A DNA stretch of 5,799 bases from Cohaesibacteraceae bacterium. Lineage in GTDB: Bacteria > Pseudomonadota > Alphaproteobacteria > Rhizobiales > Cohaesibacteraceae. The stretch's first letter is position 1. Every line of letters starts with the position of its first letter. The stretch is from positions 33,899-39,697 of the forward strand of contig JAESRR010000009.1 in NCBI GenBank assembly GCA_016764535.1, written 5' to 3'. Positions 4,978 to 5,799 of the stretch are shown here, in pieces. A model generated the notes under the pieces. That model did no database searches, was not told where the DNA came from, and worked only from the letters and a program-made list of their open reading frames with translations. A program made the translations under genes and the position numbers.

Positions 4978-5799
4978 TTAACAGTGGGCCAGTTTCGATA
5001 GTTTTTTCGGCTTTGGTCCACCGCTTGCCCAGTCAAGTAACTCTACCGTATGAACGACAGGAACATCTGTTCCACCGGCCAACTGAGTGATACATCCAAT
5101 ATTACCGGTCGCGATGATATCGGGTTGAACTGTGTGAATATTCTTGAGTTTCCGATCCCGCAGCCTTGAAGCAATTCGTGGTTGTAGAATATTGTAAACG
5201 CCCGCAGAACCACAACACAAATGAGACTCTGAAATCGCTTTCACTGTAAATCCAGCCTTTGACAACAATTTAACCGGAGCAGAATTGATTTGTTGACCAT
5301 GCTGCATGGAACAGGCTGAATGATAGGCGACCACGAGATTTTTCGACGATTGTTTTGGAACATCCAGATTCTCAAGGAATTCAGATACATCCATCGCCTT
5401 GTTACCAACCCACTTTGCCTTTTCAAGCATATCAGGCTGATTTCGGAACATATGTCCGTAATCCTTGATGTTTGTGCCACACCCCGAGGCAGTGATCACA
5501 ATGGCATCAATGTCACTCTTTTGTTGCTCATTCCACCAGATATTGATGTTGTTCTGCGCCTGTTGCCTGCTCGCGTCCTCCTTGCCCATATGCTGGACCA
5601 ACGCGCCACAACAGCCCTCGCCACGTGCAATAACAACTTCATAACCAAGGCGTGTGAGAAGGCGGATCGTTGCATCATTGATGCCCGGGTCCAATACAGG
5701 CTGGGCACAGCCAGACATCAAAATGACACGTCCCTTTGGCGCGGTCAAAGCTTCATGAATCCGCGGAGTATCGAGCACAGAGCGACGCGGTAATTTTGC
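4978..5799 (-). CDS. glcF: Glycolate oxidase iron-sulfur subunit GlcF, C-terminal part (5' end outside window)
   Basis: This is the electron-transfer subunit of GlcDEF glycolate oxidase, which oxidises glycolate to glyoxylate at the inner membrane. The window holds 273 residues of a protein that is usually 400-440. The frame is open to the right edge, so the GTG at 5778 is internal. The missing N-terminus should carry the two [4Fe-4S] ferredoxin-like motifs. Both cysteine-rich CCG domains are present. In the first, MSGCAQPVLDP (Cys31) leads to GEGCCGALVQHMG (CCG at 63-65) and ASGCGTNIKDYG (Cys107). In the second, AYHSACSMQHGQQ (Cys163) leads to SHLCCGSAGVYNILQP (CCG at 195-197) and GNIGCITQLAGGTDVP (Cys236). 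The ending VVHTVELLDWASGG is characteristic of GlcF rather than of LutA or heterodisulfide reductase subunits. All expected cysteines are intact. glcD and glcE are probably to the right, upstream in transcription. Its stop lies 6 bp from that of the convergent hydrolase gene. Confidence 0.95.
   Translation of the reverse strand, partial: AKLPRRSVLDTPRIHEALTAPKGRVILMSGCAQPVLDPGINDATIRLLTRLGYEVVIARGEGCCGALVQHMGKEDASRQQAQNNINIWWNEQQKSDIDAIVITASGCGTNIKDYGHMFRNQPDMLEKAKWVGNKAMDVSEFLENLDVPKQSSKNLVVAYHSACSMQHGQQINSAPVKLLSKAGFTVKAISESHLCCGSAGVYNILQPRIASRLRDRKLKNIHTVQPDIIATGNIGCITQLAGGTDVPVVHTVELLDWASGGPKPKKLSKLAHC

Noticed and set aside
5320..5793. A 157-codon plus-strand frame opposite glcF
   Set aside because: It is antisense to an intact, highly conserved GlcF segment and shows no recognisable domain.

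Overview
The window looks like chromosomal DNA from a Gram-negative proteobacterium, most likely an alphaproteobacterium. This rests on the GlcF-type glycolate oxidase iron-sulfur subunit, the periplasmic amino-acid-type binding protein with a classical signal peptide, and moderate GC content judged by eye. The genus cannot be named from this sequence. No tRNA, rRNA, CRISPR array, transposase or integration signature was seen. Six protein genes occupy nearly all of the window, and two are cut by its edges.

Layout, left to right. (1) Bases 1-494, plus strand: the C-terminal part of a pentapeptide-repeat protein that lines up without gaps with the Qnr family as I remember it. (2) Bases 515-3121, minus strand: an amino-acid-type ABC uptake pair. 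The binding-protein gene comes first in transcription, followed by a terminator-like hairpin and then a 553-residue permease, far larger than the usual 220-250 residues. (3) Bases 3122-3419: an intergenic region rich in dyads and direct repeats. (4) Bases 3420-4268, minus strand: a LysR-type regulator. (5) Bases 4381-4971, plus strand: an isochorismatase-family cysteine hydrolase, divergent from the regulator. The gap between them holds a tandem 15-bp repeat and an inverted repeat. (6) Bases 4978-5799, minus strand: the C-terminal two thirds of GlcF, convergent with the hydrolase and 6 bp from it.

Functional reading. The binding protein should capture a small polar solute, probably an L-amino acid, and pass it to the permease. 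No ATPase gene is present, so the ATPase must be encoded elsewhere or borrowed. The LysR protein most plausibly controls the divergent hydrolase. GlcF belongs to glycolate oxidation and probably continues a glc cluster to the right of the window.

The most unusual object is the permease. It has about 200 extra N-terminal membrane residues and a soluble insert that resembles half of a substrate-binding lobe, placed inside the transport domain. The Qnr-like protein and the tandem operator-like repeats are the next most interesting features.
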